Program-made: the position numbers and the translations under genes
DNA from: Bdellovibrionales bacterium
GTDB lineage: Bacteria; Bdellovibrionota; Bdellovibrionia; Bdellovibrionales; UBA1609
Length of the DNA stretch: 53,638 nucleotides
Direction of reading: 5' to 3'
NCBI GenBank assembly: GCA_023299885.1
Contig: JALZUS010000051.1
Coordinates: 1-53,638, forward strand
Notes under the pieces: model-generated
Database searches by the model: none
What the model saw: the letters and a program-made list of their open reading frames with translations, nothing else
What the model was told of the DNA's origin: nothing
Part shown: positions 9,637 to 18,416 of the stretch, in pieces
Layout: each line of letters opens with the position of its first letter
Numbering within the stretch: position 1 is the first letter of the stretch

Positions 9637-10257
9637 ATGTTTCAAAAAATACTAGTTACTATTACTTTACTTTTTTCTTTTCAATCACACGCGTGGTTAA
9701 GCGTTATGGATACTGCTGACCTTATTGATGGTGACGATTACAATATAACAACTGAGCTTCAGTTTGTATCAGAAGACGATACAGGAGCTAACTTTAATGC
9801 AAAGTTTGAAACTTCTTTTATGAATGAGTTTAGCCTAAATGTCGAAATCGGATTTGGTCATTTTGATTTTTTTGGTGGAGCTGCTTTTAAGTGGGCACCA
9901 GTCCCTGACATAGCTGGCCACCAACCCGCAATGTCTATCGCTGGTGGAATTTACTATACAGTTGCTGACGAAAGAAATATTTTAACGTTAAGAGCTGAGC
10001 CTATTATCAGTAAAAAGTTTGACTCGCATTACGGTGTTTTCACACCTTATGCCTCACTCCCTTTAAACTTTTTAAGTTTTGATAGTGAAACTGATTTTGC
10101 AACCCAGCTTGTTGTTGGTACGCATTTTCAAGAACGCACTATCGAAAACTTTACTTTTTTTGCAGAAATTGGATTTGATCTTTCAGATGCCTTTAACTAC
10201 TTTAGCTTTGGATTGCTCTTTAAATTTGATAAACAATACGGCTTTATCTGGGAGTAG
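9637..10257 (+). CDS. Probable small outer-membrane beta-barrel protein
   Basis: The 206-residue product begins with a signal peptide (MFQKILVTITLLFSFQSHA). The mature part alternates polar and hydrophobic/aromatic residues in short strands (for example FSLNVEIGFGHFDFFGGAAF and NFTFFAEIGFDLSDAFNYFSFGLLF), as in eight-stranded outer-membrane barrels. A good ribosome site (CAGGAG) precedes the ATG. The gene stands alone, diverging from the CE15-like gene, and is followed by a hairpin at 10270-10304. No family assigned; a structural or porin-like role is inference. Confidence 0.6.
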   Translation: MFQKILVTITLLFSFQSHAWLSVMDTADLIDGDDYNITTELQFVSEDDTGANFNAKFETSFMNEFSLNVEIGFGHFDFFGGAAFKWAPVPDIAGHQPAMSIAGGIYYTVADERNILTLRAEPIISKKFDSHYGVFTPYASLPLNFLSFDSETDFATQLVVGTHFQERTIENFTFFAEIGFDLSDAFNYFSFGLLFKFDKQYGFIWE

Positions 10258-10269
10258 ACCTTACCTAAT

Positions 10270-10307
10270 ATACAGCTCCACACACCTAAGATGCGGGGCT
10301 GTATTTC
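10270..10307 (+). terminator. Hairpin terminator after the small barrel gene
   Basis: ATACAGCTCC (10270-10279) pairs over ten positions, with one G-U, with GGGGCTGTAT (10295-10304), followed by TTTCTG. It lies 13 bases after the stop at 10257. The T-run is short, so strength is uncertain. Confidence 0.7.
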
Positions 10308-10349
10308 TGCAAGCTGGGTATACCACTGCTAAAGTTTGTAATTTGAGCC

Positions 10350-10714
10350 GTAGCATACTATCAATTTCATTATAACCCGATACTGCTTCTGATGTTGTTA
10401 AAAGGCTAAATGTTTGTGTACAGTGGTGAGGGTCATTAGCATATCTATTAGTGCTCCCAGGCCATTGCAGGTAAAATTAAAAAGCGGCTGCACTTTTTAA
10501 GCTCCCATCTGGCTAAGTATTGAATACTTAGCCGCTGCAGGGTCAACTTGGCTACTTAAAGCGGCCTCAGTTTTGTTAGTAAAAAAACTACCCGTCACAT
10601 CGTGTGCTAAAATTCTAGTACAACCACCACCAGCTAAATCTATTTCAGAACACACTCATTATCTAAGCAAGACACTAAAAATGATGTTGAAGCTATAATT
10701 ATAATTTTTTTCAT
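10350..10714 (-). pseudogene. Decayed paralogue of the fibrinogen-like lipoprotein
   Basis: A start at 10714 encodes a lipoprotein signal peptide ending FLVSCLDN, almost the same as that of the intact gene just upstream (10734-11537). The frame stops after 24 codons. A second frame (from about 10650 to the stop at 10497) reads EIDLAGGGCTRILAHDVTGS...FFTNKTEAALSS, which resembles the GGGWTRI core of fibrinogen-like domains with Trp changed to Cys. A third frame (10459 to about 10352) reads QWPGSTNRYANDPHHCTQ and AVSGYNEIDS, again typical of such lipoproteins. The fragments lie in order and touch each other, so this is one gene broken by frameshifts and internal deletion. None of the three pieces alone would be called as a gene. 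Confidence 0.75.
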
Positions 10715-10733
10715 TAATATTCTTCTTGAAAAT

Positions 10734-11537
10734 TTATCTTAACCAAAACCAAAATACGCTGGCAAAACTATTAAAGCAGTAACCATTGCCCACAGTGTTA
10801 ACTCGACAAGAGCCGTTCATCCGACCTCCCACCAATGCTGTTATAACACTAGCTTGGTCAGCAAGCATGGCGCCTATTCGCCCAGAGTCTCCCGTACCAT
10901 TCCATTCAGAATGAGTAATTGTGCGCGTAGGAATAGTCCCAGTGTAAAGCTCTATTAAAAAAGGGTAAACATTAGGGTCAGAAAGCTCAGCGCCTGTAAA
11001 GTGATTTTGCAAAGAAGTCCTTGCAGGGTTTTTAGGTATAATAGAAATGAAACCACTTGTCTGATTGTCGCCCATCATTTCAGACCAACCACCCCAATTA
11101 TATAAATTAATACTAGAGCAATTATTCCCAGGTGCAGCACTCTGGCAATCTGCCTCATTTATTGATGCTGACTGTACAAACCAAGCACCTTGCTGCGTTT
11201 GTGTTTTTAAGGCCAGCATCCAGCCGCCGCCATCTCTTGTCATATCACAATAAGCATTAAAGCTTGGGATAGGCCCATCGCCATCAAGATCTACAGTATA
11301 AAGAGCATCACCTTCGTTATTATAAACATCAGGATCTAAATACTCAGCACAACTTGATGCGACTGTCCCGTTATTGTACTGGAAAGATCCTCCCTCCAGC
11401 ACTAAACCAGTAGGCATAGAGTCCGAAGCATTATCAAAACCACCCTGAATACTTGAATTTTCTGACGACGTTAAAACATTATCTAAGCAAGACACTAAAA
11501 ATAATGAAGCTAATAAAGTTAATAATTTTTTTTTCAT
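10734..11537 (-). CDS. Fibrinogen-like domain lipoprotein
   Basis: The 267-residue product has a lipoprotein signal with lipobox LVSC (Cys17). After a short linker come the features of a fibrinogen-related domain: SCAEYLDP, the strand ending in FNAYCDMTRDGGGWML (about 93-108), further Trp/Gly-rich segments (LYNWGGWSEMMGD), and paired cysteines near the end (CRVNTVGNGYC). In animals and some bacteria these domains bind carbohydrate or acetylated groups, so a surface adhesion role is plausible but inferred. The gene begins one base after the stop of the barrel-protein gene (11538-12680) and is surely co-transcribed with it. A broken paralogue lies immediately downstream. Confidence 0.75.
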   Translation of the reverse strand: MKKKLLTLLASLFLVSCLDNVLTSSENSSIQGGFDNASDSMPTGLVLEGGSFQYNNGTVASSCAEYLDPDVYNNEGDALYTVDLDGDGPIPSFNAYCDMTRDGGGWMLALKTQTQQGAWFVQSASINEADCQSAAPGNNCSSINLYNWGGWSEMMGDNQTSGFISIIPKNPARTSLQNHFTGAELSDPNVYPFLIELYTGTIPTRTITHSEWNGTGDSGRIGAMLADQASVITALVGGRMNGSCRVNTVGNGYCFNSFASVFWFWLR

Positions 11538-12680
11538 TTAGAACCAACCTTCAGATGATAGCCCAAAAGACAAACCAATGATTTCTTGCTCTTGGTCATT
11601 TTGGTTATTTGTTAAATTTCTAAAACCATAAAAAAGTTTAGCGTTAAAATCTAAGCCTCTAAAAACATCATGTTTTTTAAAGTCTACAGAACCTATGTAA
11701 CCAAGCTCCCCTTCTGGATCGATATCATCAGAGCCAGTAACAGGGTACTCAAGCTTTAAGCCTAATCTTGAAGACCAGCTTTCAGAGTTATACCACTTAT
11801 AAGAACCTCTTAAAGAAGCTCCAATCATTAGTACATCTCTTAGCTCTATATCAAGACCTTGTTCGTAAATAAAAAGCTCTGTGTTAAAATCAACATCTAA
11901 ACCAAACGCCCAGTTATTAGTTTCGTAATCTGAAATTAATGAAGCTTTAATTAATCTGGGAGTATCTTCATCCCAAGTAAATGTTGCACTATTTTCAACT
12001 TCATAATCAGAAGCATAGTAACCAAGCTTTGCACCCAACCAAAACTTACCAAATCGTCTCTGATAAGCGGCCTCAGCAGCGTAACCAGTCTCTGAAACCC
12101 ATTCAGCTTCACTACTAGAGCCTCTGTCAGTTGCTAATAAAATATCATGATAAGTAGTCGCACCTATATAATACCTGTTTTTAATACCTGTATCTTCTTG
12201 AACTACTGAGTTGTCCGCTTCAACAGCCATCACTTCATTACTAACTGACTCATCATAAGAAGGTGTTTCTACTGGTGACACATCTACTGGCGATACGTCA
12301 ATAGGCTGGTCACTCATAGCACTGTAATCAACTGAAGAACCTTTTAACCCTTGAGCATAACCACTTGGGTGACTCACAGAACCACACATACATGCATCTG
12401 GAGATATTTTTGATTTTCTGTAAGAACTTAACTGCTGATTAGATGGTAGAGCTATATTTTGAGATGTTCTAATAAGATCTCTATTTTGAATACCTGGGTT
12501 TAAAGAAAGTAAAAGCTCTAACGAACCTTTTTCTCCGTATATTGGGTAGCCTATATAACTTTCAGCTAAACATGATAAGCAATGGTTGTTTTCTACCGAA
12601 TGATAGCTAGCTTCTTCTGCTACTGAAAGGTTTAAAAAAATTAAGCCTAAGCTTAAAAAACTTACTATTAGTTTAATCAC
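11538..12680 (-). CDS. Outer-membrane barrel protein with LysM-like N-terminal segment
   Basis: The start is GTG at 12680, preceded by AGGAG at a six-base spacing. A signal peptide (LIVSFLSLGLIFLNLSVAEE) leads into a Cys-containing region and a segment, SLELLLSLNPGIQNRDLIRTSQNIALP, that resembles a LysM repeat (possible peptidoglycan contact). A Pro/Val/Ser linker follows, then from about residue 165 repeated amphipathic strands rich in Tyr, Trp and Ser that end in the aromatic GWF expected of an outer-membrane barrel. Total 380 residues. It is the first gene of a pair with the fibrinogen-like lipoprotein, suggesting one surface assembly. An inverted repeat overlaps its ribosome site. Confidence 0.65.
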   Translation of the reverse strand: MIKLIVSFLSLGLIFLNLSVAEEASYHSVENNHCLSCLAESYIGYPIYGEKGSLELLLSLNPGIQNRDLIRTSQNIALPSNQQLSSYRKSKISPDACMCGSVSHPSGYAQGLKGSSVDYSAMSDQPIDVSPVDVSPVETPSYDESVSNEVMAVEADNSVVQEDTGIKNRYYIGATTYHDILLATDRGSSSEAEWVSETGYAAEAAYQRRFGKFWLGAKLGYYASDYEVENSATFTWDEDTPRLIKASLISDYETNNWAFGLDVDFNTELFIYEQGLDIELRDVLMIGASLRGSYKWYNSESWSSRLGLKLEYPVTGSDDIDPEGELGYIGSVDFKKHDVFRGLDFNAKLFYGFRNLTNNQNDQEQEIIGLSFGLSSEGWF

Positions 12681-12688
12681 GAGTTACT

Positions 12689-12722
12689 CCTGTAAATAGT
12701 TTTAATTTAATCTATTTACAGG
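12689..12722. promoter_or_regulatory. Perfect 11-bp inverted repeat overlapping the ribosome site
   Basis: CCTGTAAATAG (12689-12699) and CTATTTACAGG (12712-12722) are exact reverse complements around a 12-base AT spacer. The left arm contains part of the Shine-Dalgarno sequence for the minus-strand gene starting at 12680. In RNA the hairpin would sequester that site; as DNA it could be a dimeric operator. Which, if either, is unknown. Confidence 0.6.
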
Positions 12723-12739
12723 GTAAATTATTTTATAAT

Positions 12740-12774
12740 TATATCAAGACAGACTAGGCATCTGTCTTGATATA
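12740..12774. terminator. Long hairpin downstream of dnaK
   Basis: A perfect 14-bp stem (12740-12753 with 12761-12774) and seven-base loop lie about 30 bases beyond the dnaK stop. The sequence beyond it on the minus strand is AT-rich but lacks a pure T-run. It probably ends the dnaK transcript. Confidence 0.65.
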
Positions 12775-12805
12775 GCTTAATACGTAGCTTGAATCAGCCT
12801 ATTGG

Positions 12806-14716
12806 CTAGCTATTAATGTCCTTATAATCAGCATCAATAACATCATCAGCTTTACCAGCATCTGCTGTTGCGCCACCTTGGCTTGCATCTCCAGCCGGCT
12901 GCTGTTCTGCCGCTTGCTTTTGATAAAGGATTTGACTCAAAGCATGGCTTGCTTGCATTAAAGTTTCATTAGAAGCCTTTAGCGCTTCAGCATCTTCAGA
13001 TTTTTCTTCTAATGTCTTTTTAGCGTCAGCAATAGCAGCCTCTAATTTAGTTTTTTCATCAGCCGGTAAGTCTTTTTCATTTTCTTTAATAAGCTTTTCA
13101 GTTTGGTAAATAAGGCTGTCTAATTCATTTTTAGCTGTCACTTGCTCTTTACGCTTTTTATCTTCTTCAGCATAAGTTTCAGCATCCTTAACCATGTTTT
13201 CAATTTCATCATCTGACAAACCTGATTTTGCTGTAATTTTAATAGCCTGCTCTTTACCTGTTCCCAAATCTTTTGCAGAAACATTTAAAATACCATTAGC
13301 ATCAATATCAAAAGTCACTTCAATTTGAGGGACACCACGCTGAGATGGAGGTATACCCACTAGCTCAAAACGACCTAAAGCTTTATTGCCAGCAGCCATC
13401 TCACGCTCACCTTGCAAGACATGCACATCAACACTGGACTGATTATCAGCTGCCGTAGAAAATACTTGCGATTTTTTAGATGGGATTGTCGTGTTTCTCT
13501 CTATTAGCTTTGTCATAACTCCGCCTAAAGTTTCGATACCTAATGACAACGGTGTTACATCTAGAAGCAATACATCTTTTACATCACCAGCTAAAACTCC
13601 ACCTTGAATAGCTGCACCAACAGCCACAACTTCATCTGGGTTTACAGAACGGTTAGGCTCTTTACCAAAAAACTCTTTAACAGCTTCTTGTATTGCAGGG
13701 ATACGAGTTGAACCACCCACTAAAACAACCTCATCAATATCAGAGGCCTTTAAACCAGCATCAGCCAAAGCTTTTTTACATGGGATTAAAGAACGCTTTA
13801 CTAGCTCTTCAGTCATCTGTTGAAACTTAGAAAGTGTTAATTTTAAATTTAAATGCTTAGGACCAGAAGCATCAGCTGTCACAAACGGAAGATTAATGTC
13901 TGTTTCTTGGCGTGAGCTTAGCTCAATTTTTGCTTTTTCAGCCGCTTCTTTTAAACGCTGTAAAGCCATCTTATCATTAGTAAGGTCTACGCCTTGGTCT
14001 TTTTTAAACTCTGTAATAAGCCACTCTAAAATAACTGTATCAAAGTTATCCCCACCAAGATGAGTATCACCGTTTGTTGCTTTAACTTCTACAACATTGT
14101 CCCCAACTTCTAAAATAGATATATCAAATGTACCACCACCAAAATCGTAGATAGCAATTTTTTGATCAGCTTTTTTATCAAGCCCATAAGCTAATGCTGC
14201 AGCCGTTGGCTCATTGATGATTCTTTTAACTTCAAGACCAGCAATTTTACCAGCATCTTTAGTAGCTTGCCTTTGTGAATCATTAAAGTAAGCAGGCACA
14301 GTAATTACAGCCTCAGTCACTTCAGTCCCTAAATAATCTTCTGCTACTTTTTTTAGTTTAGCTAAAACAATTGCAGAGATTTCTTCTGGAGGCAAAACCT
14401 TACCATCAATATCAAAACCAATATCTCCATTGTCTTTTTTCACCAAATTATAAGGTACATATTTTGTCTCTTCAGCTGTTTCACCAAACTGACGGCCAAT
14501 AAAACGCTTGGCAGAGTAAATAGTTTTTTCAGGATTTGTTACAGCCTGTCTTTTTGCAACCTGACCGACAAGCTTCTCACCATCAGCAGCAAAACCCACT
14601 ACAGAAGGAGTTGTGCGGTTACCCTCATCATTCACAATAACTTTAGCTTCTCCGCCTTCCATTACAGCTACACATGAGTTTGTTGTCCCTAAATCGATTC
14701 CTATAATTTTTCCCAT
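12806..14716 (-). CDS. dnaK: Molecular chaperone DnaK (Hsp70)
   Basis: At 636 residues this is a full-length Hsp70. The ATPase domain opens with [17 protein letters not shown], has [12 protein letters not shown] and [13 protein letters not shown] phosphate and adenosine motifs, and is followed by the substrate-binding domain ([16 protein letters not shown]) and the C-terminal lid ending in [11 protein letters not shown]. It refolds and protects proteins in the cytoplasm with DnaJ and GrpE. The start has AGGAGA seven to eight bases upstream. dnaJ lies just upstream on the same strand (117-base spacer), an order dnaJ then dnaK that is the reverse of the commonest arrangement; grpE is not in the window. 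No CIRCE element was seen. Confidence 0.97.
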   Translation of the reverse strand: MGKIIGIDLGTTNSCVAVMEGGEAKVIVNDEGNRTTPSVVGFAADGEKLVGQVAKRQAVTNPEKTIYSAKRFIGRQFGETAEETKYVPYNLVKKDNGDIGFDIDGKVLPPEEISAIVLAKLKKVAEDYLGTEVTEAVITVPAYFNDSQRQATKDAGKIAGLEVKRIINEPTAAALAYGLDKKADQKIAIYDFGGGTFDISILEVGDNVVEVKATNGDTHLGGDNFDTVILEWLITEFKKDQGVDLTNDKMALQRLKEAAEKAKIELSSRQETDINLPFVTADASGPKHLNLKLTLSKFQQMTEELVKRSLIPCKKALADAGLKASDIDEVVLVGGSTRIPAIQEAVKEFFGKEPNRSVNPDEVVAVGAAIQGGVLAGDVKDVLLLDVTPLSLGIETLGGVMTKLIERNTTIPSKKSQVFSTAADNQSSVDVHVLQGEREMAAGNKALGRFELVGIPPSQRGVPQIEVTFDIDANGILNVSAKDLGTGKEQAIKITAKSGLSDDEIENMVKDAETYAEEDKKRKEQVTAKNELDSLIYQTEKLIKENEKDLPADEKTKLEAAIADAKKTLEEKSEDAEALKASNETLMQASHALSQILYQKQAAEQQPAGDASQGGATADAGKADDVIDADYKDINS

Positions 14717-14833
14717 AACTTCTCCTCTTGTCTCAGACCTACAAAGTCGGCCTAATTCCTATTTCTCAGACCTCTAATAATCAGCCTAAATCTTTTACTT
14801 ATTCAATTTGTGTCTTATTTTAAATTCGTCAAG

Positions 14834-15937
14834 TTAGCGACCAAAAAAACCTTTTCCTTTTTTTCCAGAACCAACATTTTCACCTTTAATTTCAGCTATT
14901 TGCTTCAATAGCTTTTCTTCCTCTTTACCCAGTTTTTTAGGCACCTTCACTTTAATATCTAAAAGCATGTCGCCTAATTTATCACCACGCAAAGAGGGCA
15001 ATCCTTTTTGTGTCAGTTTAAGAGTTTCACCATCACAAGAGCCACTCGGTATAGACACCTCTGACTGACCGTCTAATGTTTCTACTTTTACTTTTGCACC
15101 CAACAAAGCTTGCAAATAAGATATTGAAACATCTGTTCTTAAATTCTGGCCTTCTCTTAAAAATCTTTTATCTGGCTTTACTCTAATTTCTACATACAAG
15201 TCTCCAGCAGGGCCTCTTCTATAGCCACCCTCGCCCTCACTGCTAAGCCTTAATTGGTTCCCATCAGAAACACCTTTAGGAATATTCACTTTTATTTTAC
15301 GCTTTTTATTGATTCTTCCCGACGTATTGCAAGTATGACAGCTCTCTTTAAAGCTTTTGCCTTTGCCTCTACATTGAGGACAAGGTCTGGCCATCTGAAA
15401 AAAACCTTGCTGGTGAATAACCTGACCAGCCCCATTACAATGAATACATGGTTCAGGCTCTAGCCCACCAAATCCATCACATAAATCACAATCTGTTTCG
15501 CTATCAAATTGAATTTCTTTTTCCGAGCCATTTTTTACATCAACCAAAGAGACATCCATATAATATCTTAGGTCAGAACCTTTACGCGGCCTAAAGGCAT
15601 CAGAAGATCCGCCCCTGCGCTGTTGGCCACCACCAAAAAAGTCGCCAAAGATATCTCCAAAAGAACTAAAGATATCATTAACGTCATGAAAGCCTTGTCC
15701 GCCTCCACCGCCTGGCCCACCAACGCCCTGCTTACCAAAACGGTCATAACGCGAGCGCTTTTCTGTGTTACTTAAAACCTCATAAGCTTCAGCCGCCTCT
15801 TTAAATTTATCTTCTGCAGCTTTGTTATCTGGGTTTTTATCAGGATGATATTTCATCGCTAATTTTCTATAGGCTTTTTTTATAGTAGAAGCATCAGCAT
15901 CTTTGCTAACACCTAGAGTTGAGTAATAATCAGACAT
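14834..15937 (-). CDS. dnaJ: Chaperone DnaJ (Hsp40)
   Basis: The start at 15937 ([10 protein letters not shown]) is chosen because J-domains begin this way and GGAGC lies upstream; the frame itself reaches 15970. Residues 1-70 are the J-domain with the HPD motif (YHPDKNPD) that stimulates DnaK. A Gly/Phe-rich linker ([13 protein letters not shown] and [12 protein letters not shown]) follows, then four CxxCxGxG zinc repeats ([32 protein letters not shown]) and the C-terminal substrate-binding domain. At 367 residues it is a complete type I DnaJ. It is upstream of dnaK and probably shares its expression. Confidence 0.97.
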   Translation of the reverse strand: MSDYYSTLGVSKDADASTIKKAYRKLAMKYHPDKNPDNKAAEDKFKEAAEAYEVLSNTEKRSRYDRFGKQGVGGPGGGGGQGFHDVNDIFSSFGDIFGDFFGGGQQRRGGSSDAFRPRKGSDLRYYMDVSLVDVKNGSEKEIQFDSETDCDLCDGFGGLEPEPCIHCNGAGQVIHQQGFFQMARPCPQCRGKGKSFKESCHTCNTSGRINKKRKIKVNIPKGVSDGNQLRLSSEGEGGYRRGPAGDLYVEIRVKPDKRFLREGQNLRTDVSISYLQALLGAKVKVETLDGQSEVSIPSGSCDGETLKLTQKGLPSLRGDKLGDMLLDIKVKVPKKLGKEEEKLLKQIAEIKGENVGSGKKGKGFFGR

Positions 15938-16044
15938 AATAAAAGCTCCAACATAAGTCATTTCAGGCACTTATACCTAGGAGTTAATATGTGTTTTAAA
16001 TAGGTTTGGTCAAGGTTTTAACCAATGATTCACTTTTATTCCTA

Positions 16045-16803
16045 TTATTGCTTTTTAGGCAGCGAGTCCAGATACTCTTTTTCGAGCTTCTCAATGCGCT
16101 TTACAATCTTTTCCCTGTAATTAAGGTCACGCTCATCATCTTCGTCTAATATCTTTAAATAATCCTTTAGAGAGCGAATTCCTAACTCTAACTGGCCTGT
16201 CTTTGTAAACATTCTGGCTGCCAGTGACTTCACCCATCTTGGGGCACCATTTTCACCAGCTACCTTTAAAAGCCCTGCTGCTTTTTCGGGATTATCTAGC
16301 TCATACATATAGTGGTATGCAGCCTTGTAGTGGATATTCCAATCTGTTGGAAACTGCTTTGTTGCCTTGTCATAAATCTCTTTAGCTCCCTCATGATCAT
16401 CCACAAGTACGCTTAAGCTTGTTGCTCCAACAGAGTAGGCAATTCTAAATTTTGGAGCAATATCAGTTACTGCATCCAGCATTCGATAAGACCAACCTTT
16501 GCCGCATACATCTCTAAGATCACGGTCAAAACCAAGCTCTAAAGTTTCACCGTTTTTTGTATAGATATTAGATTCACTCTCAAATTCTTGTCTTGATTTT
16601 TTTTGTTTACCGCAAACATCAAAATCTTGAATCCATCTAAGCCATAATGAGTCGGCTAAACTTTCGTTATAACCAAAAGTCATCAATTTCATTTCTTTAG
16701 GAGGCGGAACATATACCTTTTTTTTATCAACTTTAAGAGCACCATAATCAGAAAAATAAATTATGGCACAAGAAACTAATCCAGAAAGAATAAAACGAAA
16801 CAT
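16045..16803 (-). CDS. Membrane-anchored TPR-like protein of unknown function
   Basis: The 252-residue product has one N-terminal hydrophobic segment (FRFILSGLVSCAIIYFSDYGAL), serving as signal or anchor. The rest is helical; residues from about 125 to 230 contain helix pairs with TPR-like spacing (AYSVGATSLSVLVDDHEGAKEIYDKA, WNIHYKAAYHYMYELDNPEKAAGLL). TPR repeats mediate protein contacts. It follows the pilin-like gene on the same strand by about 107 bases, so a link to pili is possible but unproven. Confidence 0.6.
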   Translation of the reverse strand: MFRFILSGLVSCAIIYFSDYGALKVDKKKVYVPPPKEMKLMTFGYNESLADSLWLRWIQDFDVCGKQKKSRQEFESESNIYTKNGETLELGFDRDLRDVCGKGWSYRMLDAVTDIAPKFRIAYSVGATSLSVLVDDHEGAKEIYDKATKQFPTDWNIHYKAAYHYMYELDNPEKAAGLLKVAGENGAPRWVKSLAARMFTKTGQLELGIRSLKDYLKILDEDDERDLNYREKIVKRIEKLEKEYLDSLPKKQ

Positions 16804-16910
16804 AAAGTTAATGTACCAAAGAAAAATATAAGAAAAAATTAATGCCTAGACCTTAAGGCCTGTTAAAAAGAGAAATCAAGACATCCGTTGAGGCTGGCTA
16901 TAAAAAATTA

Positions 16911-17492
16911 CTATTGGCCATTTGTATGCAAAACTAAGTCTCTGTTCTGATTAATTGTCCAATCATCCCATTCAGTACTTTCTAAATTAAGACGCCCCTT
17001 TGCTTGGGCTGTAAACAGATTATAGTTTGGTATGCTTGACCGAGTGAGGGTACCAGGTGACGGGAATCTAGTATCAAAAGTACACCAATCATCTAGCTCT
17101 GTAGAGGAGCATATTTCTTCGGTTGTATTATAGGCATTTATGTCAAATGAACCACCCAAATCTAAGCCATCAGCATACTCTGCTCGAATGTCACTATCGG
17201 CAGAAGAGTCACCACCAAGTAATATGACCTGGCCATCACTAAAGCCTACAGAGTAAGTGTGAGTCCCCTCTGGCCTATAGCCAATAAGCACTAAATTAGG
17301 GTGATAAGTATCCCATTCTGCAAAGAATGTTTTTTGAGATGTATAAACTTGGATAAGCTCGGTTTTACCTTCGGCTCTGCCAGAGCTTTCTTGTAATTTA
17401 TCAAGCTGACTCGCCCCTAAAACAGCAAGCACCCCAACTATGACAAGCACTAACATAAGCTCAATAAGAGAAAAACCTTTATTACTTTTCAT
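16911..17492 (-). CDS. Type IV pilin-like protein, divergent
   Basis: The start at 17492 gives the class III prepilin signal MKSNKG|FSLIELMLVLVIVGVLAVLG, with cleavage after Gly and Glu5 of the mature protein, as processed by PilD. The frame reaches 17531 but adds no recognisable sequence. The product (193 residues) keeps the helix and the region around FFAEWDTYHPNLVLIGYRPEG, which parallels AFHAEFASYYTNLTAIGYTPEG in the neighbouring pilin, so the two are paralogues. The globular part differs strongly and contains three cysteines, suggesting a minor pilin or pseudopilin. A terminator separates it from the upstream pilin gene. Confidence 0.85.
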   Translation of the reverse strand: MKSNKGFSLIELMLVLVIVGVLAVLGASQLDKLQESSGRAEGKTELIQVYTSQKTFFAEWDTYHPNLVLIGYRPEGTHTYSVGFSDGQVILLGGDSSADSDIRAEYADGLDLGGSFDINAYNTTEEICSSTELDDWCTFDTRFPSPGTLTRSSIPNYNLFTAQAKGRLNLESTEWDDWTINQNRDLVLHTNGQ

Positions 17493-17544
17493 TGCTCTAA
17501 ACTCCTTATTCATTAATACCATTGCCATCACTATAAATATAATA

Positions 17545-17580
17545 AAAAAAAGCCTAGCATCACTGCTAGGCTTTTTTTCT
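17545..17580. terminator. Bidirectional intrinsic terminator between the pilin genes
   Basis: AGCCTAGCA (17551-17559) pairs with TGCTAGGCT (17564-17572), flanked by an A-run and a seven-base T-run. It lies about 30 bases beyond the stop of the major pilin gene and gives that gene its own transcript. Confidence 0.92.
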
Positions 17581-17601
17581 AGTTAACAATTCAACTAAGT
17601 A

Positions 17602-18132
17602 CTATAGAGTACCGTTTTGCTCGTTTACTAAGTTCTTAGCTTGATCTAAAGACCATTGGTCATTATCAGCTCCACCAATAGAACCGATAGAACCTACTTT
17701 AAACGTAGTTTCACCAGCTACTAAATCTGCAGAATCAACAGCAGCAGACATTTCAAGAGTACCTGAAAGAGCCTCTAAGCTACACGAAGAAGAACCAGCG
17801 CATACTAATTTAGTATCAATATTTTCTGTGTTCTCAGAGCCAGTTGGCAACTGTGATGGCTGCACTCCACCAGCATTAGCAAATCCAACAACATATCTCA
17901 TGTTACCTTCTGGAGTGTAACCAATAGCTGTTAAGTTTGTGTAGTAACTTGCAAATTCAGCGTGAAACGCTTTTTCTGCAGAGTAGATCGCGGCAACAGC
18001 AGCTTTTGCTTCAGTTGTACGAGCTTTTCTTTGAAACTGTTGGAAATTTGGAACTGCAACTGCAGACAAAATACCGATGATCGCTACAACGATCATTAAC
18101 TCAATTAGTGAGAAACCTTTATTATTTGACAT
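17602..18132 (-). CDS. pilA: Type IV major pilin (PilA-like)
   Basis: The 176-residue product has a textbook prepilin leader, MSNNKG|FSLIELMIVVAIIGILSAVAVP, including mature Phe1 and Glu5. The hydrophobic alpha-1 helix continues into KARTTEAKAAVAAIYSAEKAFHAE. A cysteine pair (CAGSSSC) lies in the middle of the globular domain. A very strong ribosome site (GGAGG eight bases upstream) and a dedicated terminator fit a highly expressed structural subunit. Type IV pili provide twitching motility and attachment. No pilus assembly genes are in the window. No sigma-54 promoter was recognised in the 280 bases upstream. Confidence 0.9.
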   Translation of the reverse strand: MSNNKGFSLIELMIVVAIIGILSAVAVPNFQQFQRKARTTEAKAAVAAIYSAEKAFHAEFASYYTNLTAIGYTPEGNMRYVVGFANAGGVQPSQLPTGSENTENIDTKLVCAGSSSCSLEALSGTLEMSAAVDSADLVAGETTFKVGSIGSIGGADNDQWSLDQAKNLVNEQNGTL

Positions 18133-18416
18133 ATATATCCTCCGTTTACGTACTATATGTATATTGTTATTTATTGATTTTTAAATCGTACTATTATTTC
18201 GGACTACTTCTAAGAATACTTAATTAAATCTCTACAAAAGACTTAAATAAAAAAATAAATGCGACCAATGGACTAATATGAAACATATTTAGTTTTACTT
18301 GTTACATCATGAGACAGCGAGACCTAATTCTAGTTAGTTTTTGGCTACACTCTAGCAACAAATATATAGTAAATTTTCAAAAAAAGACGGTTTCCGTCCC
18401 AATACAAAACAAAAAG

